The notes under the pieces were generated by a model. The model was given only the letters and a program-made list of their open reading frames with translations, was not told the DNA's origin and did not search any database. This document shows positions 9,841-18,144 of a stretch of DNA of 64,000 nt, piece after piece (the first letter of the stretch is position 1; each line of letters opens with the position of its first letter). The stretch is from Ferrimonas sp. YFM (lineage in GTDB: Bacteria; Pseudomonadota; Gammaproteobacteria; Enterobacterales; Shewanellaceae), in NCBI RefSeq assembly GCF_030296015.1, contig NZ_AP027368.1:4388839-4452838 (forward strand). Direction: 5' to 3'. The position numbers and the translations under genes are program-made.

Positions 9841-10499
9841 AGCACGATTACAGTGACAGCCTGAAAGCCTTGAGCGCCGACATGGTCAAAGAGTACCTGT
9901 TGGAGAACTCGGACTTCTTCATCCGCCATCCCGAACTGCTGCTCAGCCTGCGCATCCCCCATACCGAGCGAGGCACCGTCTCCCTGATTGAGCATCAGCA
10001 ACAGAATCTGAGATCCCGGGTCTGCCAGCTGGAGGAGGAGATCACCTCCCTGCTGTCGGTGGCCTCCCGCAACGAAGACATCTACCGCTTCTACAATCAG
10101 CTGTTTTTCGATTTGCTGGAGACCGAGAGCCTGGAGGAGATCAATCGGGTTCTGGTGGACAGTTTCAAGAGCCGCTTCCGCTTTGCCAAGGTGCGCCTGG
10201 CGGTCACCGACAGCACGGGTCAGTTCGATCAGCCCGAGCTGAACCTGATCCTGCGCCGACGCCTCAATGAGCACGGCTACTATCTGGGTCGGCTGCCCGC
10301 TCAGGAACAAAACCCTCTGGTGGCCCAGGACAACGGTTCTGTGGCCCTGGTGTGCATCGGTGACCGTGGCACCCCGGTGGCCCTGCTGGCCATCGCCTCC
10401 AACGATCCCAGTCACTTCTCCCCGGATATGGACACCATGATGCTGGACCAGATCCGTCAGTTGCTGGCCTATAAGATCCCCCAGCTGCGCCATGGCTGA
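9837..10499 (+). CDS. DUF484 family (GAF-like) protein
   Basis: A 220-residue protein of the DUF484 family, which lies between dapF and xerC in most gammaproteobacteria. It begins with a helical N-terminus ([20 protein letters not shown]) and continues as a GAF-like fold. Its function is not established; it is likely a cytosolic sensor or accessory protein. It is translationally coupled on both sides (ATGA with dapF, an 8-base overlap with xerC). Confidence 0.88.
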   Translation: MKHDYSDSLKALSADMVKEYLLENSDFFIRHPELLLSLRIPHTERGTVSLIEHQQQNLRSRVCQLEEEITSLLSVASRNEDIYRFYNQLFFDLLETESLEEINRVLVDSFKSRFRFAKVRLAVTDSTGQFDQPELNLILRRRLNEHGYYLGRLPAQEQNPLVAQDNGSVALVCIGDRGTPVALLAIASNDPSHFSPDMDTMMLDQIRQLLAYKIPQLRHG

Positions 10500-11379
10500 C
10501 ACCGTCGCCCGCTTCGAGCGCTACCTGCGCAGCGAGCGCCAGTACTCTCCCCACACCTGCCGCAACTACCTGCGAGAACTCAATCGCTGCCAGCCCCTGC
10601 TTCAGGAGTTGGGCATGGCACAATGGCATCAGGTCAGCCTGGATCAATTGCAGGCTCTGCTGGCCAAGCTGCATCGTCAGGGACTGTCGCCGCGCTCCCT
10701 GGCCCTGACCCTGTCGGCCCTGCGACAGCTGGGAGAGTTTATGGTGCTGTGCGGCGAAATGGACCACAATCCCGCCAAGCACCTCTCCGCCCCCAAGCAG
10801 GGCAAGCCCCTGCCCAAGAACCTGGACGTGGACCAGATGGACCAGCTGCTGAGTCTGGACGGTCAGGATCCCCTGGTTGTCCGTGACCGGGCGATGATGG
10901 AGCTGCTCTACTCCAGCGGCCTGCGGCTGGCCGAGCTGGTCTCCCTGGACCTGGGGGATCTGGATCTGAAGGAGAAGCAGGTGCGGGTGACGGGTAAGGG
11001 AGTCAAAACCCGCCTGTTGCCAGTGACCAGCACCGCCGTCGCCAGCCTGCAGCTGTGGCTGAGCGTTCGGCCCCAACCCACAGACCCTGAGGATCAGGCG
11101 CTGTTCCTTTCCAGCCGGGGCAGACGCATCAGTCACCGCTCGGTCCAGGCAAGGCTGTCTAAATGGGGGATGGAGCAAACCGTCGGTGCCAGGGTTCACC
11201 CTCACAAGCTGCGACACGCCTTCGCCACCCATATGCTGGAGTCATCCGGCGACTTGAGAGCAGTGCAGGAGCTGCTCGGCCACGCCAACCTCAGCACGAC
11301 CCAGGTCTATACCCACTTGGACTTTCAGCACCTGGCCGAGGTCTATGATCAGGCTCACCCCAGGGCCAAGAAGCGCTGA
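10492..11379 (+). CDS. xerC: Tyrosine recombinase XerC
   Basis: Resolves chromosome dimers at dif together with XerD. The 295-residue protein has the full catalytic set: Arg145 (SSGLRLAE), Lys169 (VTGKG), His238 and Arg241 ([12 protein letters not shown]), His264 (LGHANLS) and nucleophile Tyr273 (QVYTHLDF). Offsets of two to three residues from E. coli XerC are consistent. The HAD-type gene that follows xerC in E. coli (yigB) is absent here. Confidence 0.96.
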   Translation: MADTVARFERYLRSERQYSPHTCRNYLRELNRCQPLLQELGMAQWHQVSLDQLQALLAKLHRQGLSPRSLALTLSALRQLGEFMVLCGEMDHNPAKHLSAPKQGKPLPKNLDVDQMDQLLSLDGQDPLVVRDRAMMELLYSSGLRLAELVSLDLGDLDLKEKQVRVTGKGVKTRLLPVTSTAVASLQLWLSVRPQPTDPEDQALFLSSRGRRISHRSVQARLSKWGMEQTVGARVHPHKLRHAFATHMLESSGDLRAVQELLGHANLSTTQVYTHLDFQHLAEVYDQAHPRAKKR

Positions 11380-11399
11380 CCGGCCACCAGCCTGGGCAT

Positions 11400-11702
11400 C
11401 TAGCCCTTATTGATGGTGATCTTGTTGTCGGGCCTGGGCGGCTCGGGGTAGATGGGATCTCCCTGCTCATCCAGTGACAACCACACCAGGGGGCCGTCCG
11501 GCATAAAGGGATCCTTGGGACCACAGAGCACCATCTTACCCACCATCTCGATGCGGGCGCCCTGGGAATACTCGCGCCCCTCAAACCAGCACACCGACTG
11601 CAGTTGCTGAGGCTGGGCAATGACGACCGGGTCCACCTTGGCAGAAGCAGGGGTGGCAATAAGGATCAAAGGGAGAAAAACTGCGGGGGATTTCAAAGAC
11701 AT
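11400..11702 (-). CDS. DUF1496 (YnjH-like) periplasmic protein
   Basis: A 100-residue exported protein with a signal peptide (MSLKSPAVFLPLILIATPASA) and the DUF1496 core CWFEGREYSQGA ... VLCG, with a cysteine pair that could form a disulfide. Function is unknown. The ATG follows CCAGGATA, a fair ribosome-binding site. A short membrane-peptide gene lies 68 bp upstream on the same strand, so the two may share a transcript. Confidence 0.7.
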   Translation of the reverse strand: MSLKSPAVFLPLILIATPASAKVDPVVIAQPQQLQSVCWFEGREYSQGARIEMVGKMVLCGPKDPFMPDGPLVWLSLDEQGDPIYPEPPRPDNKITINKG

Positions 11703-11770
11703 TATCCTGGCTCCAGGGAGGCTTCCTTGCTCCTCAGACTATCGAACCGGGACCGGGAATCAAGAGGGAA

Positions 11771-11881
11771 TCAGACCAGATTGCCGGAGATCATCATAAA
11801 GGCATTGATCACGAAAGGGGTCAGCGCCAACAGCACGCCGAAGATCAGCACATAAAGATGAGGTAAGCGAGCCTGTCGCAT
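11771..11881 (-). CDS. Small membrane protein, 36 residues, unrecognised
   Basis: A short leftward reading frame below usual size limits. It has a well-placed GGAG 6 bases before ATG and encodes MRQARLPHLYVLIFGVLLAL followed by TPFVINAFMMISGNLV: a basic start and one clear transmembrane helix (residues 10-31). An in-frame ATG at 11912-11914 would give 47 residues but lacks a ribosome-binding site. A perfect FNR box upstream is spaced as for class II activation of a promoter reading into this gene (-10 TACTCT, complement of 11942-11947). I do not recognise the family; comparison with other single-helix respiratory peptides is speculative. Confidence 0.55.
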   Translation of the reverse strand: MRQARLPHLYVLIFGVLLALTPFVINAFMMISGNLV

Positions 11882-11968
11882 GTCGCACTCCACTGGGTTC
11901 ACAAAAAGAATCATGTTCGGGAACAAAAATTCAGCGTGAGCAGAGTAGCGAATCTGGGAGAAACCCCA

Positions 11969-11982
11969 TTGATCGAGATCAA
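11969..11982. promoter_or_regulatory. Perfect FNR box
   Basis: TTGAT-CGAG-ATCAA is an exact match to the FNR/EtrA consensus TTGAT-N4-ATCAA. Its centre (11975.5) lies about 41 bp from a leftward transcription start predicted near 11935, the classic activating distance, so the small membrane-protein gene is the best target. It is more than 500 bp from fdhX, so a direct role there would need a long leader. Confidence 0.75.
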
Positions 11983-12514
11983 CGAAAGACCCATTAGTTG
12001 AAAACCGTCACACTTTTTGAAGCATTCCGGCCCCTGTCACTGTTTTTGCTTATAGCACCTAAATTTTCGCGACTCAAAGCTCAAAAGTGATGCAAAAGCG
12101 GTAAAAACCAAATTTAACAACCCTGTTACGACCGAGAATCTGCCAGGCTGACGTAGAAAAACAGGCTGATCACTAAACATTCGATCCAAGGGACATTCTG
12201 TCCCAACACGCAGTTATTAAGGGGTTTTTCAGTGACAAAGCTCAACAAAGCATTAGGGAAAACACCATTTTGTATCATTTTTCAGTCACAAATCCGTGAA
12301 TCCAGTGTTAAAGCAGGCTTAACAAGACGATTCAGGTCAAATAACCGTTCGATTTCTCTCTCCCCCTCCGAGGAAACCCGTTTCAGTTCACGTTTTTCCC
12401 CCGGTTCTCCATGGACAATCCGGCCAGCCATTTAGATGGCCTTAACTCGCCCTACAAACAACTGTTTAAAAAAGGCACTACGCCCTTTTGTCACACCAGA
12501 TTCGAGAGAAGACG
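11983..12514. other. Long leader region before the formate dehydrogenase operon
   Basis: About 530 bp, AT-richer than its surroundings, with no convincing gene. It holds an inverted repeat GGGACA-TTC-TGTCCC at 12190-12204, a possible operator or hairpin, and scattered weak promoter-like hexamers. An open frame at 12232-12435 is Ser/Arg-rich and looks accidental. A long 5' leader or an unseen small RNA is possible. Confidence 0.5.
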
Positions 12515-12706
12515 ATGACACAAGATCACGCCAAGTCGACCCGACGCGGTCTGCTGAAGGCCCTGGCCATGGCTCCGGCCGCCGCCGGCCTCGCCACCGT
12601 TGCTGCCCCCTCCAAGGCAGAGACCGGTCGCCCCCAGGAAGCTGTTCAAGGCTACCAGGAAACCGATCATATCCGCCGCTACTACGCCAGCCTGCGCGGC
12701 CAGTAA
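12515..12706 (+). CDS. fdhX: FdhX-type Tat-targeted formate dehydrogenase region protein
   Basis: A 63-residue protein almost wholly made of a twin-arginine signal (STRRGLLKALAMAPAAAG) and a short tail ending YYASLRGQ. This is the small formate dehydrogenase region TAT-target family found directly before fdhA in Shewanella and relatives. The ATG at 12515 is preferred to TTG at 12488 because GAGAAG stands just before it and it puts the Arg pair in normal position. Its role is undefined; it may chaperone or anchor the exported complex. It lies 18 bp before fdhA. Confidence 0.85.
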   Translation: MTQDHAKSTRRGLLKALAMAPAAAGLATVAAPSKAETGRPQEAVQGYQETDHIRRYYASLRGQ

Positions 12707-12724
12707 TCCAGGAGAGTTTCTCTG

Positions 12725-15589
12725 ATGCAACTTACCCGCACCTCTGCCAAGGTTAAGGCAGACGCCAACAAAGGGCTGGGCCTCGACCGCCGTCAGTTCC
12801 TGAAGAACGCCGGTGTCACCACCGGTGGTATCGCCGCCGCCTCCATGCTGGGCACCGGCATGATCCGCAAGGCCAACGCCTCCGACCATCACGTTGATCC
12901 CAGCGCCCCCATCGAAGTGAAGCGCACCATCTGCTCCGCCTGTGCTGTGGGCTGTGGTGTCTACGCCGAAGTTCAGAACGGTGTCTGGACCGGCCAGGAG
13001 CCCGCCTTCGATCATCCCTTCAACCGCGGCGGTCACTGCGCCAAGGGTGCCGCACTGCGCGAGCACGGTCACTCCAAGCTGCGGGTGAAATACCCCATGA
13101 AGCTGGAAGGCGGCAAGTGGAAGAAGCTCTCCTGGGAGCAGGCCATCGAAGAGGTGGGCAGCCAGATGCTGAAGATCCGCGCCGAATCCGGTCCGGACTC
13201 CATCTACTTTATGGGCAGCGCCAAGTTCTCCAACGAAGGCTGTTACATGTACCGCAAATTTGCGGCCATGTGGGGCACCAACAACGTTGACCACTCCGCC
13301 CGTATCTGTCACTCCACCACAGTAGCCGGTGTTGCCAACACCTGGGGCTACGGTGCGATGACCAACTCCTTCAATGACATCCGTCACGCGAACGCCATCT
13401 TCTTTATCGGTGCCAACCCTGCGGAAGCCCACCCGGTTTCCATGCAGCACATCCTCACCGCCAAAGAACGCAACAACGCCAAAATCATCGTTGTTGACCC
13501 ACGTTTCTCCCGTACGGCTGCACATTCTGATCTGCACGTTGGCATCCGCCCCGGTACCGACATCCCCTTCATCTACGGCATGCTGAACGTCATCTTCGAC
13601 AACGGCTGGCAGGATCAGACCTTCATCGACCAGCGCGTCTGGGGCATGGAAGACATCCGTAAGGAAGCCGCCAAGTGGCCCCTGGAAGAGGTGGCTCGCG
13701 TCTGTGGCATCGACGGTGATCTGGTGTACCAGGCCGCCAAGCTGATGGCGGAAAACCGTCCCGGTTCCGTGGTCTGGTGTATGGGTGGTACCCAGCACAC
13801 CGTGGGTAACGCCAACACCCGTGCCTACTGCCTGCTGCAGCTGGCCCTGGGCAACATGGGTCAGTCCGGCGGCGGTACCAACATCTTCCGCGGCCACGAC
13901 AACGTACAGGGCGCCACCGACCTGGGTCTGCTGTTCGACACCCTGCCCGGCTACTATGGCCTGTCCACCGGTGCCTGGAAGCACTGGAGCCACGTGTGGG
14001 ATCTGGAGTTTGACTGGGTGAAAGGCCGCTTCGACCAGGGCGAATACCTGGGCAAGGTGCCCATGACCACCCCTGGCATGCCCTGCTCCCGCTGGCACGA
14101 CGGCGTTCTGGAAGACAAGAACAAGCTGGGCCAGAAAGACAACATCCGTATGGCCTTCTTCTGGGGCCAGTCCGTCAACACCGAAACCCGTGGCCGCGAA
14201 GTGCGTGATGCCCTGGACAAGATGGACACCGTGGTTGTGGTCGACCCCTACCCAACCATGGCCGGTGTGATGCACCGCCGCAAGGATGGCGTCTACCTGC
14301 TGCCCGCCTGCTCTCAGTTTGAGACCGAAGGCTCCCTGTCCAACTCCGGCCGCTCCGTTCAGTGGCGTCAGCAGGTGGTTGAGCCCCTGTTTGAGTCCAA
14401 GCCTGACCTGGAGATCATGTACCGTCTGGCCAAGAAGCTGGGCTTCGCCGAGCAGTTCACCAAGCGCATGCAGGTGAAGAACGACATGCCGGTGATCGAG
14501 GACGTGACCCGCGAGATCAACCGCGGCATGCTGACCATCGGTATGTCCGGCCAGTCTCCCGAGCGCATCAAGGAGCACACCAACAACTGGGGCACCTTCT
14601 CCCACGAGAACCTGCAAGCCCTGGGTGGCCCAGCCAAGGGTGAAACCTATGGCCTGCCATGGCCTTGCTGGGGTACCCCTGAGCAGAAGCACCCTGGTAC
14701 TCACATCCTGTACGACACCTCCAAGCACGTGTTGCAGGGCGGCGGTAACTTCCGTGCCCGTTTCGGTGTCTCCTACGAGGGTGAAAACCTGCTGGCCGAA
14801 GGCTCCGCCTCCCTGGGCTGTGACCTGGGCGACGGTTACCCCGAGTTCACCGACAAGATGCTCAAGCAACTGGGTTGGTGGGATGAGCTGACCGCCGAAG
14901 AGAAAGCAGAAGCAGAAGGTCGTAACTGGAAGACCGATCTGTCCGGCGGTATCCACCGGGTGGCGATGAAGCACGGCTGCATCCCCTTCGGTAACGCCAA
15001 GGCCCGCTGTAAGGTGTGGACCTTCCCTGATCCTATGCCGGTACACCGTGAGCCTCTGTATACCCCTCGCCGGGACCTGATCGCTCAGTACCCCACCTAC
15101 AACGACATGCAAGTGCATCGTCTGCCCACCCTGTACAAGTCCATTCAGGACAAGGTGATCAGCGATAACCTGGATAAGCGTTACCCGCTGGTGATGACCT
15201 CCGGCCGACTGGTGGAGTATGAAGGTGGCGGTGAAGAGTCCCGTTCCAACCCGTGGCTGGCCGAGCTGCAGCAGGAGATGTTCATCGAGATCAACCCTGC
15301 CGACGCTGCCGACCGTGGTCTGCAGAACTGGGACGATGTCTGGGTGGAAGGTGCCGAAGGCGCCCGCATCAAGGTGAAAGCACTGGTGACCCCACGGGTG
15401 AAGCAGGGCGTGACCTGGATGCCTTACCACTTCGCCGGTGTTATGCACAACGAAGAGCTGGTCTACCCAGAGGGCACCAAGCCCTACATCGTTGGCGAGT
15501 CCGCCAACACCGCTCTGACCTATGGCTATGACCCGATCACCCAGATGCAGGAGACCAAGTCCTCCCTGTGTCAGATCGAGAAAGCGTAA
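12725..15589 (+). CDS. fdhA: Formate dehydrogenase catalytic subunit, Tat-exported, cysteine type
   Basis: A 954-residue periplasmic molybdopterin oxidoreductase that oxidises formate to CO2. Order: twin-arginine signal (LDRRQFLKNAG, residues about 20-30), a [4Fe-4S] site CSACAVGC ... CAKG, the molybdopterin domains, and a C-terminal MGD-binding domain. The metal ligand position reads ARICHSTT with Cys195 where E. coli FdnG has selenocysteine, followed by the conserved His196. No in-frame TGA occurs, so no selenocysteine is needed. It depends on the molybdenum cofactor genes found at 23-32 kb. It forms one operon with fdhX, fdhB and fdhC. Confidence 0.95.
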   Translation: MQLTRTSAKVKADANKGLGLDRRQFLKNAGVTTGGIAAASMLGTGMIRKANASDHHVDPSAPIEVKRTICSACAVGCGVYAEVQNGVWTGQEPAFDHPFNRGGHCAKGAALREHGHSKLRVKYPMKLEGGKWKKLSWEQAIEEVGSQMLKIRAESGPDSIYFMGSAKFSNEGCYMYRKFAAMWGTNNVDHSARICHSTTVAGVANTWGYGAMTNSFNDIRHANAIFFIGANPAEAHPVSMQHILTAKERNNAKIIVVDPRFSRTAAHSDLHVGIRPGTDIPFIYGMLNVIFDNGWQDQTFIDQRVWGMEDIRKEAAKWPLEEVARVCGIDGDLVYQAAKLMAENRPGSVVWCMGGTQHTVGNANTRAYCLLQLALGNMGQSGGGTNIFRGHDNVQGATDLGLLFDTLPGYYGLSTGAWKHWSHVWDLEFDWVKGRFDQGEYLGKVPMTTPGMPCSRWHDGVLEDKNKLGQKDNIRMAFFWGQSVNTETRGREVRDALDKMDTVVVVDPYPTMAGVMHRRKDGVYLLPACSQFETEGSLSNSGRSVQWRQQVVEPLFESKPDLEIMYRLAKKLGFAEQFTKRMQVKNDMPVIEDVTREINRGMLTIGMSGQSPERIKEHTNNWGTFSHENLQALGGPAKGETYGLPWPCWGTPEQKHPGTHILYDTSKHVLQGGGNFRARFGVSYEGENLLAEGSASLGCDLGDGYPEFTDKMLKQLGWWDELTAEEKAEAEGRNWKTDLSGGIHRVAMKHGCIPFGNAKARCKVWTFPDPMPVHREPLYTPRRDLIAQYPTYNDMQVHRLPTLYKSIQDKVISDNLDKRYPLVMTSGRLVEYEGGGEESRSNPWLAELQQEMFIEINPADAADRGLQNWDDVWVEGAEGARIKVKALVTPRVKQGVTWMPYHFAGVMHNEELVYPEGTKPYIVGESANTALTYGYDPITQMQETKSSLCQIEKA

Positions 15590-15614
15590 GGTTCAAGGTA
15601 GGAGATAAGCCAAC

Positions 15615-16190
15615 ATGGCAACTATGAAATTTATGTGTGACACCCAGCGCTGCATCGAGTGCAACGGCTGTGTCACCGCCTGTAAGAACGAGAACGACAG
15701 TGCCCTGGAGTGGGGTGTCACCCGCCGCCGCGTGGTGACCATCAACGACGGTGAGCGCAACGAAGCCTCCCTGTCCGTGGCCTGCATGCACTGTGCCGAC
15801 GCCCCCTGCATGGCGGTCTGTCCGGTGAACGTATTCACCAAGACCGACGATGGCATCGTGCTGCACGACAAAGAGCGTTGCATCGGCTGTGGTTACTGCC
15901 TGTACGCCTGCCCCTTCGGCGCCCCCCAGTTCCCCAAGAAGGCGGTATTCGGCTCCAAGGGCAAGATGGACAAGTGCACCTTCTGTGCCGGCGGTCCCGA
16001 GACCGAAGCGGGCAGTGCCAAGGAGCGTGAGCTCTACGGCGCCAACCGTCTGGCGGAAGGCAAACTGCCCATGTGTGCCGAGCTGTGCTCCACCAAGGCA
16101 CTGCTGGCCGGCGATGCCCAGATGGTGTCTGACATCTACCGCGAGCGCGTTGCCCAGCGTGGCATGAAACGCGGCGTCTGGAACAAGTAA
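15615..16190 (+). CDS. fdhB: Formate dehydrogenase iron-sulfur (beta) subunit
   Basis: A 191-residue electron-transfer subunit with four Cys clusters: CIECNGCVTAC, CMHCADAPCMAVC, CIGCGYCLYAC, and CTFC paired with CAELC. These should hold four [4Fe-4S] clusters that pass electrons from FdhA to the membrane cytochrome. It lacks its own signal and probably travels with FdhA through Tat. The gene follows fdhA by 25 bp. Confidence 0.94.
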   Translation: MATMKFMCDTQRCIECNGCVTACKNENDSALEWGVTRRRVVTINDGERNEASLSVACMHCADAPCMAVCPVNVFTKTDDGIVLHDKERCIGCGYCLYACPFGAPQFPKKAVFGSKGKMDKCTFCAGGPETEAGSAKERELYGANRLAEGKLPMCAELCSTKALLAGDAQMVSDIYRERVAQRGMKRGVWNK

Positions 16191-16234
16191 CCTCGAAGCG
16201 GGGAGGTCACTCCCCGCTCCTTTGGAGCATTCAT

Positions 16235-17215
16235 ATGAAGCATATGTTCAAGACGCTGCTGGTGATGGTTGCCCTGCTGCTGCCCGGCCTGGCCCTGGCA
16301 GAGGCGGCGGAATCCACCGCTCAGGCTGCCAGCCAGTCGGAAGTGGTGTGGCAGGCCATGAAGGAAGGTGCCACCGGCTACACCACCTCCCAGAGTGAGT
16401 TCCACGGCCAGCCGATCAACAGCTATGACCCGCGCATCCTGCCCCTGCGCAGTGACATCCTGGCCCCGGGCCTGATGCTGGCACTGTTTGGCATGATCGG
16501 CGTGTTCATCCTGTTCATCATGGTCAACGGCATCTCCAAGCTGCACCACGGTTATTCCGGCAAGATGGTGTTTCGCTGGTCCAAGCGTGATGTGGCGATC
16601 CACTGGCTGGGTGCGATTCCCTGCCTGCTGCTGATCCTCACCGGGCTGATGCTGCTGGCAGGCCGCTTCTTCGTGGAGCCGGTACTGGGCCAGGGCGCCT
16701 TCGCCTCCATGATGGCGCTGGTCAAGCCGGTGCATGACGTGATGGCCTTCCCCTTTATGGCGGGCTGGCTGCTGATGACCCTGCTGTGGGCCAAGAACCA
16801 GATCCCCGCCAAGTACGACCTGGACTGGTTCCTGGTGGTGGGCGGCTACATCAACTTCGGTCCCTTCAAGGGCAAGCACCCGGATGCTGGCTTCGCCAAC
16901 GCCGGTGAGAAGCTGTGGTTCTGGACCTTCGCCGCCTTCGGTCTGGTGATCTCCCTGTCCGGCATCGTGCTGCTGTTCCCCCAATATGTGGAGCCCAGCC
17001 GCACCCTGAGCCTGCTGGCGATCATCGCCCACGGCGCCTCCGCCATCATCCTCTGCGCCTTCTCCATCGTCCACATCTTCATGGCGACGGTGATGTCCGA
17101 GGGGGGTATGGAGTGCATGGTGTCCGGTTACTGTGATGAGAACTGGGCCAAGCAGCACCACAATGTTTGGTACGACGAGATCAAGGCTGACGGCACCCTG
17201 CAATACAAGTCCTGA
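16235..17215 (+). CDS. fdhC: Formate dehydrogenase cytochrome b (gamma) subunit
   Basis: A 326-residue membrane subunit that takes electrons from FdhB to the quinone pool. It has a cleavable N-terminal signal ending LALAEA, an extra helix at about residues 72-92, then four transmembrane helices with candidate heme-ligand histidines (VAIHWLGAIP, VKPVHDVMAF, FSIVHIFMATVM). The layout matches the FdnI/FdhC family with the extended N-terminus common in epsilon- and gammaproteobacteria. A strong terminator follows. Confidence 0.93.
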   Translation: MKHMFKTLLVMVALLLPGLALAEAAESTAQAASQSEVVWQAMKEGATGYTTSQSEFHGQPINSYDPRILPLRSDILAPGLMLALFGMIGVFILFIMVNGISKLHHGYSGKMVFRWSKRDVAIHWLGAIPCLLLILTGLMLLAGRFFVEPVLGQGAFASMMALVKPVHDVMAFPFMAGWLLMTLLWAKNQIPAKYDLDWFLVVGGYINFGPFKGKHPDAGFANAGEKLWFWTFAAFGLVISLSGIVLLFPQYVEPSRTLSLLAIIAHGASAIILCAFSIVHIFMATVMSEGGMECMVSGYCDENWAKQHHNVWYDEIKADGTLQYKS

Positions 17216-17236
17216 GGCCGCAATAACCTCTACCCC

Positions 17237-17266
17237 AAAAAACCCGGCACTGCGCCGGGTTTTTTT
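17237..17266. terminator. Bidirectional terminator after fdhC
   Basis: Stem CCCGGC / GCCGGG with loop ACTGC, flanked by an A-run and a T-run, so it can end both the fdh operon and the converging regulator gene. Confidence 0.9.
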
Positions 17267-17283
17267 AGGTTCTGAGCGGGCCA

Positions 17284-17838
17284 CTAATAACGCAAGGGTG
17301 GCTGAGTGACTCTGGCCGTCGGCTGACACACCGCCGGAGGCCAGGTGGCACCGCCGGTCTCGGCGAATCTCGGCCACTCCCTGGGCTCACTGGCCGGTGC
17401 CAGCACAGATTCCTCCATCTCTCCCTGCCAGGCCCAGAGCAGCAGCGCCGCAAAGGTGAGGCCGGCGATGCCGGGCAGCAAGACGCTCTCCCTGGGGGCC
17501 TGGCCACCCTCGATTTGGGCCGACAGGGGCGCCTTCAGCCAGCGGTACCCCTGACTCTGCCGGGTTTCCAGATACCTGGGTGCCCGGAAGTCGTCACCAA
17601 ACCCCTTGCGGATCTCAGTCACCGCCCGGCGAACGGCACACTCGGTAACCACCCGCCCGCCCCAGGCCAGCTTCATCAGGGCGGAGTAACTGAGCAGTTC
17701 CCCCGGATGGGCCAGAAACACCTCCAATACCTGAGCCGCCTTGGGACTGAGCTGCTGCCAGCGACCACTGGGGCCACGGAGCCTTCTGCCAGAGCTAAGA
17801 TACAGAAATTCCCCAATAATCCATTGCATCTGTGCCAT
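17284..17838 (-). CDS. ToxR/CadC-like membrane transcriptional regulator, short form
   Basis: A 184-residue protein with an OmpR/CadC-type winged helix at residues about 5-102 (LSPKAAQVLEVFLAHPGELL, then RAVTEIRKGFGDD, ending GYRWL), a single transmembrane helix at about 118-137 and a short periplasmic tail of about 47 residues with only one cysteine. This is the ToxR/CadC layout with a much reduced sensor domain. It is divergent from the radical SAM gene and shares a 306-bp region with it, so that gene is a plausible target. The signal sensed is unknown. Confidence 0.8.
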   Translation of the reverse strand: MAQMQWIIGEFLYLSSGRRLRGPSGRWQQLSPKAAQVLEVFLAHPGELLSYSALMKLAWGGRVVTECAVRRAVTEIRKGFGDDFRAPRYLETRQSQGYRWLKAPLSAQIEGGQAPRESVLLPGIAGLTFAALLLWAWQGEMEESVLAPASEPREWPRFAETGGATWPPAVCQPTARVTQPPLRY

Positions 17839-18144
17839 CCATGGCCTCCGCGAAACGTCAGTGATCCTCCCATAAGCCTAGCTAATGGTGACCTTGAACC
17901 GGATGAAAACTCTGTAGGACCTGGCTTACATCAGCGTAATACTCTGCCCCTAGTGGAAAGCGTACAAATTTCGATCCCCGAGTGTGGCCACCATCACAGC
18001 TTGGGGAGCAAAGTGAAGTGGAATAGATCACAGTTCTGCACTTTTAGCCTATTAGGTGTACAAAGTTTCAGTCTTTGCTCACAGACGGGGATTTGGCCCT
18101 CTTCTACACTGTGGCCTCATCCAAACGCAGTCCGGGAAGCACAC
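17839..18144. other. Shared regulatory region between the ToxR-like and HemN-like genes
   Basis: No gene seen. It contains a CRP-like site at 17983-17998 and a further TCACA half-site near 18027-18031. Promoter hexamers are weak. The base composition is AT-richer than the flanking genes. Confidence 0.5.
17983..17998. promoter_or_regulatory. CRP-like site upstream of the radical SAM gene
   Basis: TGTGG-CCACCA-TCACA, one mismatch to the CRP consensus with exact spacing, about 150 bp before the ATG at 18145. Confidence 0.5.

Noticed and set aside
12232-12435. 67-codon frame in the fdh leader starting with GTG
   Set aside because: It has AAGGGG upstream but a Ser/Arg-rich translation unlike any known small protein, and no other support.
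13307-13309. Selenocysteine codon in fdhA
   Set aside because: The codon is TGT, not TGA, and the frame has no internal stop.
12491-15448. Very long frame antisense to fdhA (985 codons), and similar ones opposite polA, the TonB receptor and etf-QO
   Set aside because: In GC-rich genes with strong third-position bias the opposite strand often stays open; His/Gly/Leu/Val-rich translations without domains mark them as shadows.
17515-18144. N-terminal extension of the radical SAM frame
   Set aside because: It overlaps the divergent regulator gene and has no domain; the family start is at 18145.
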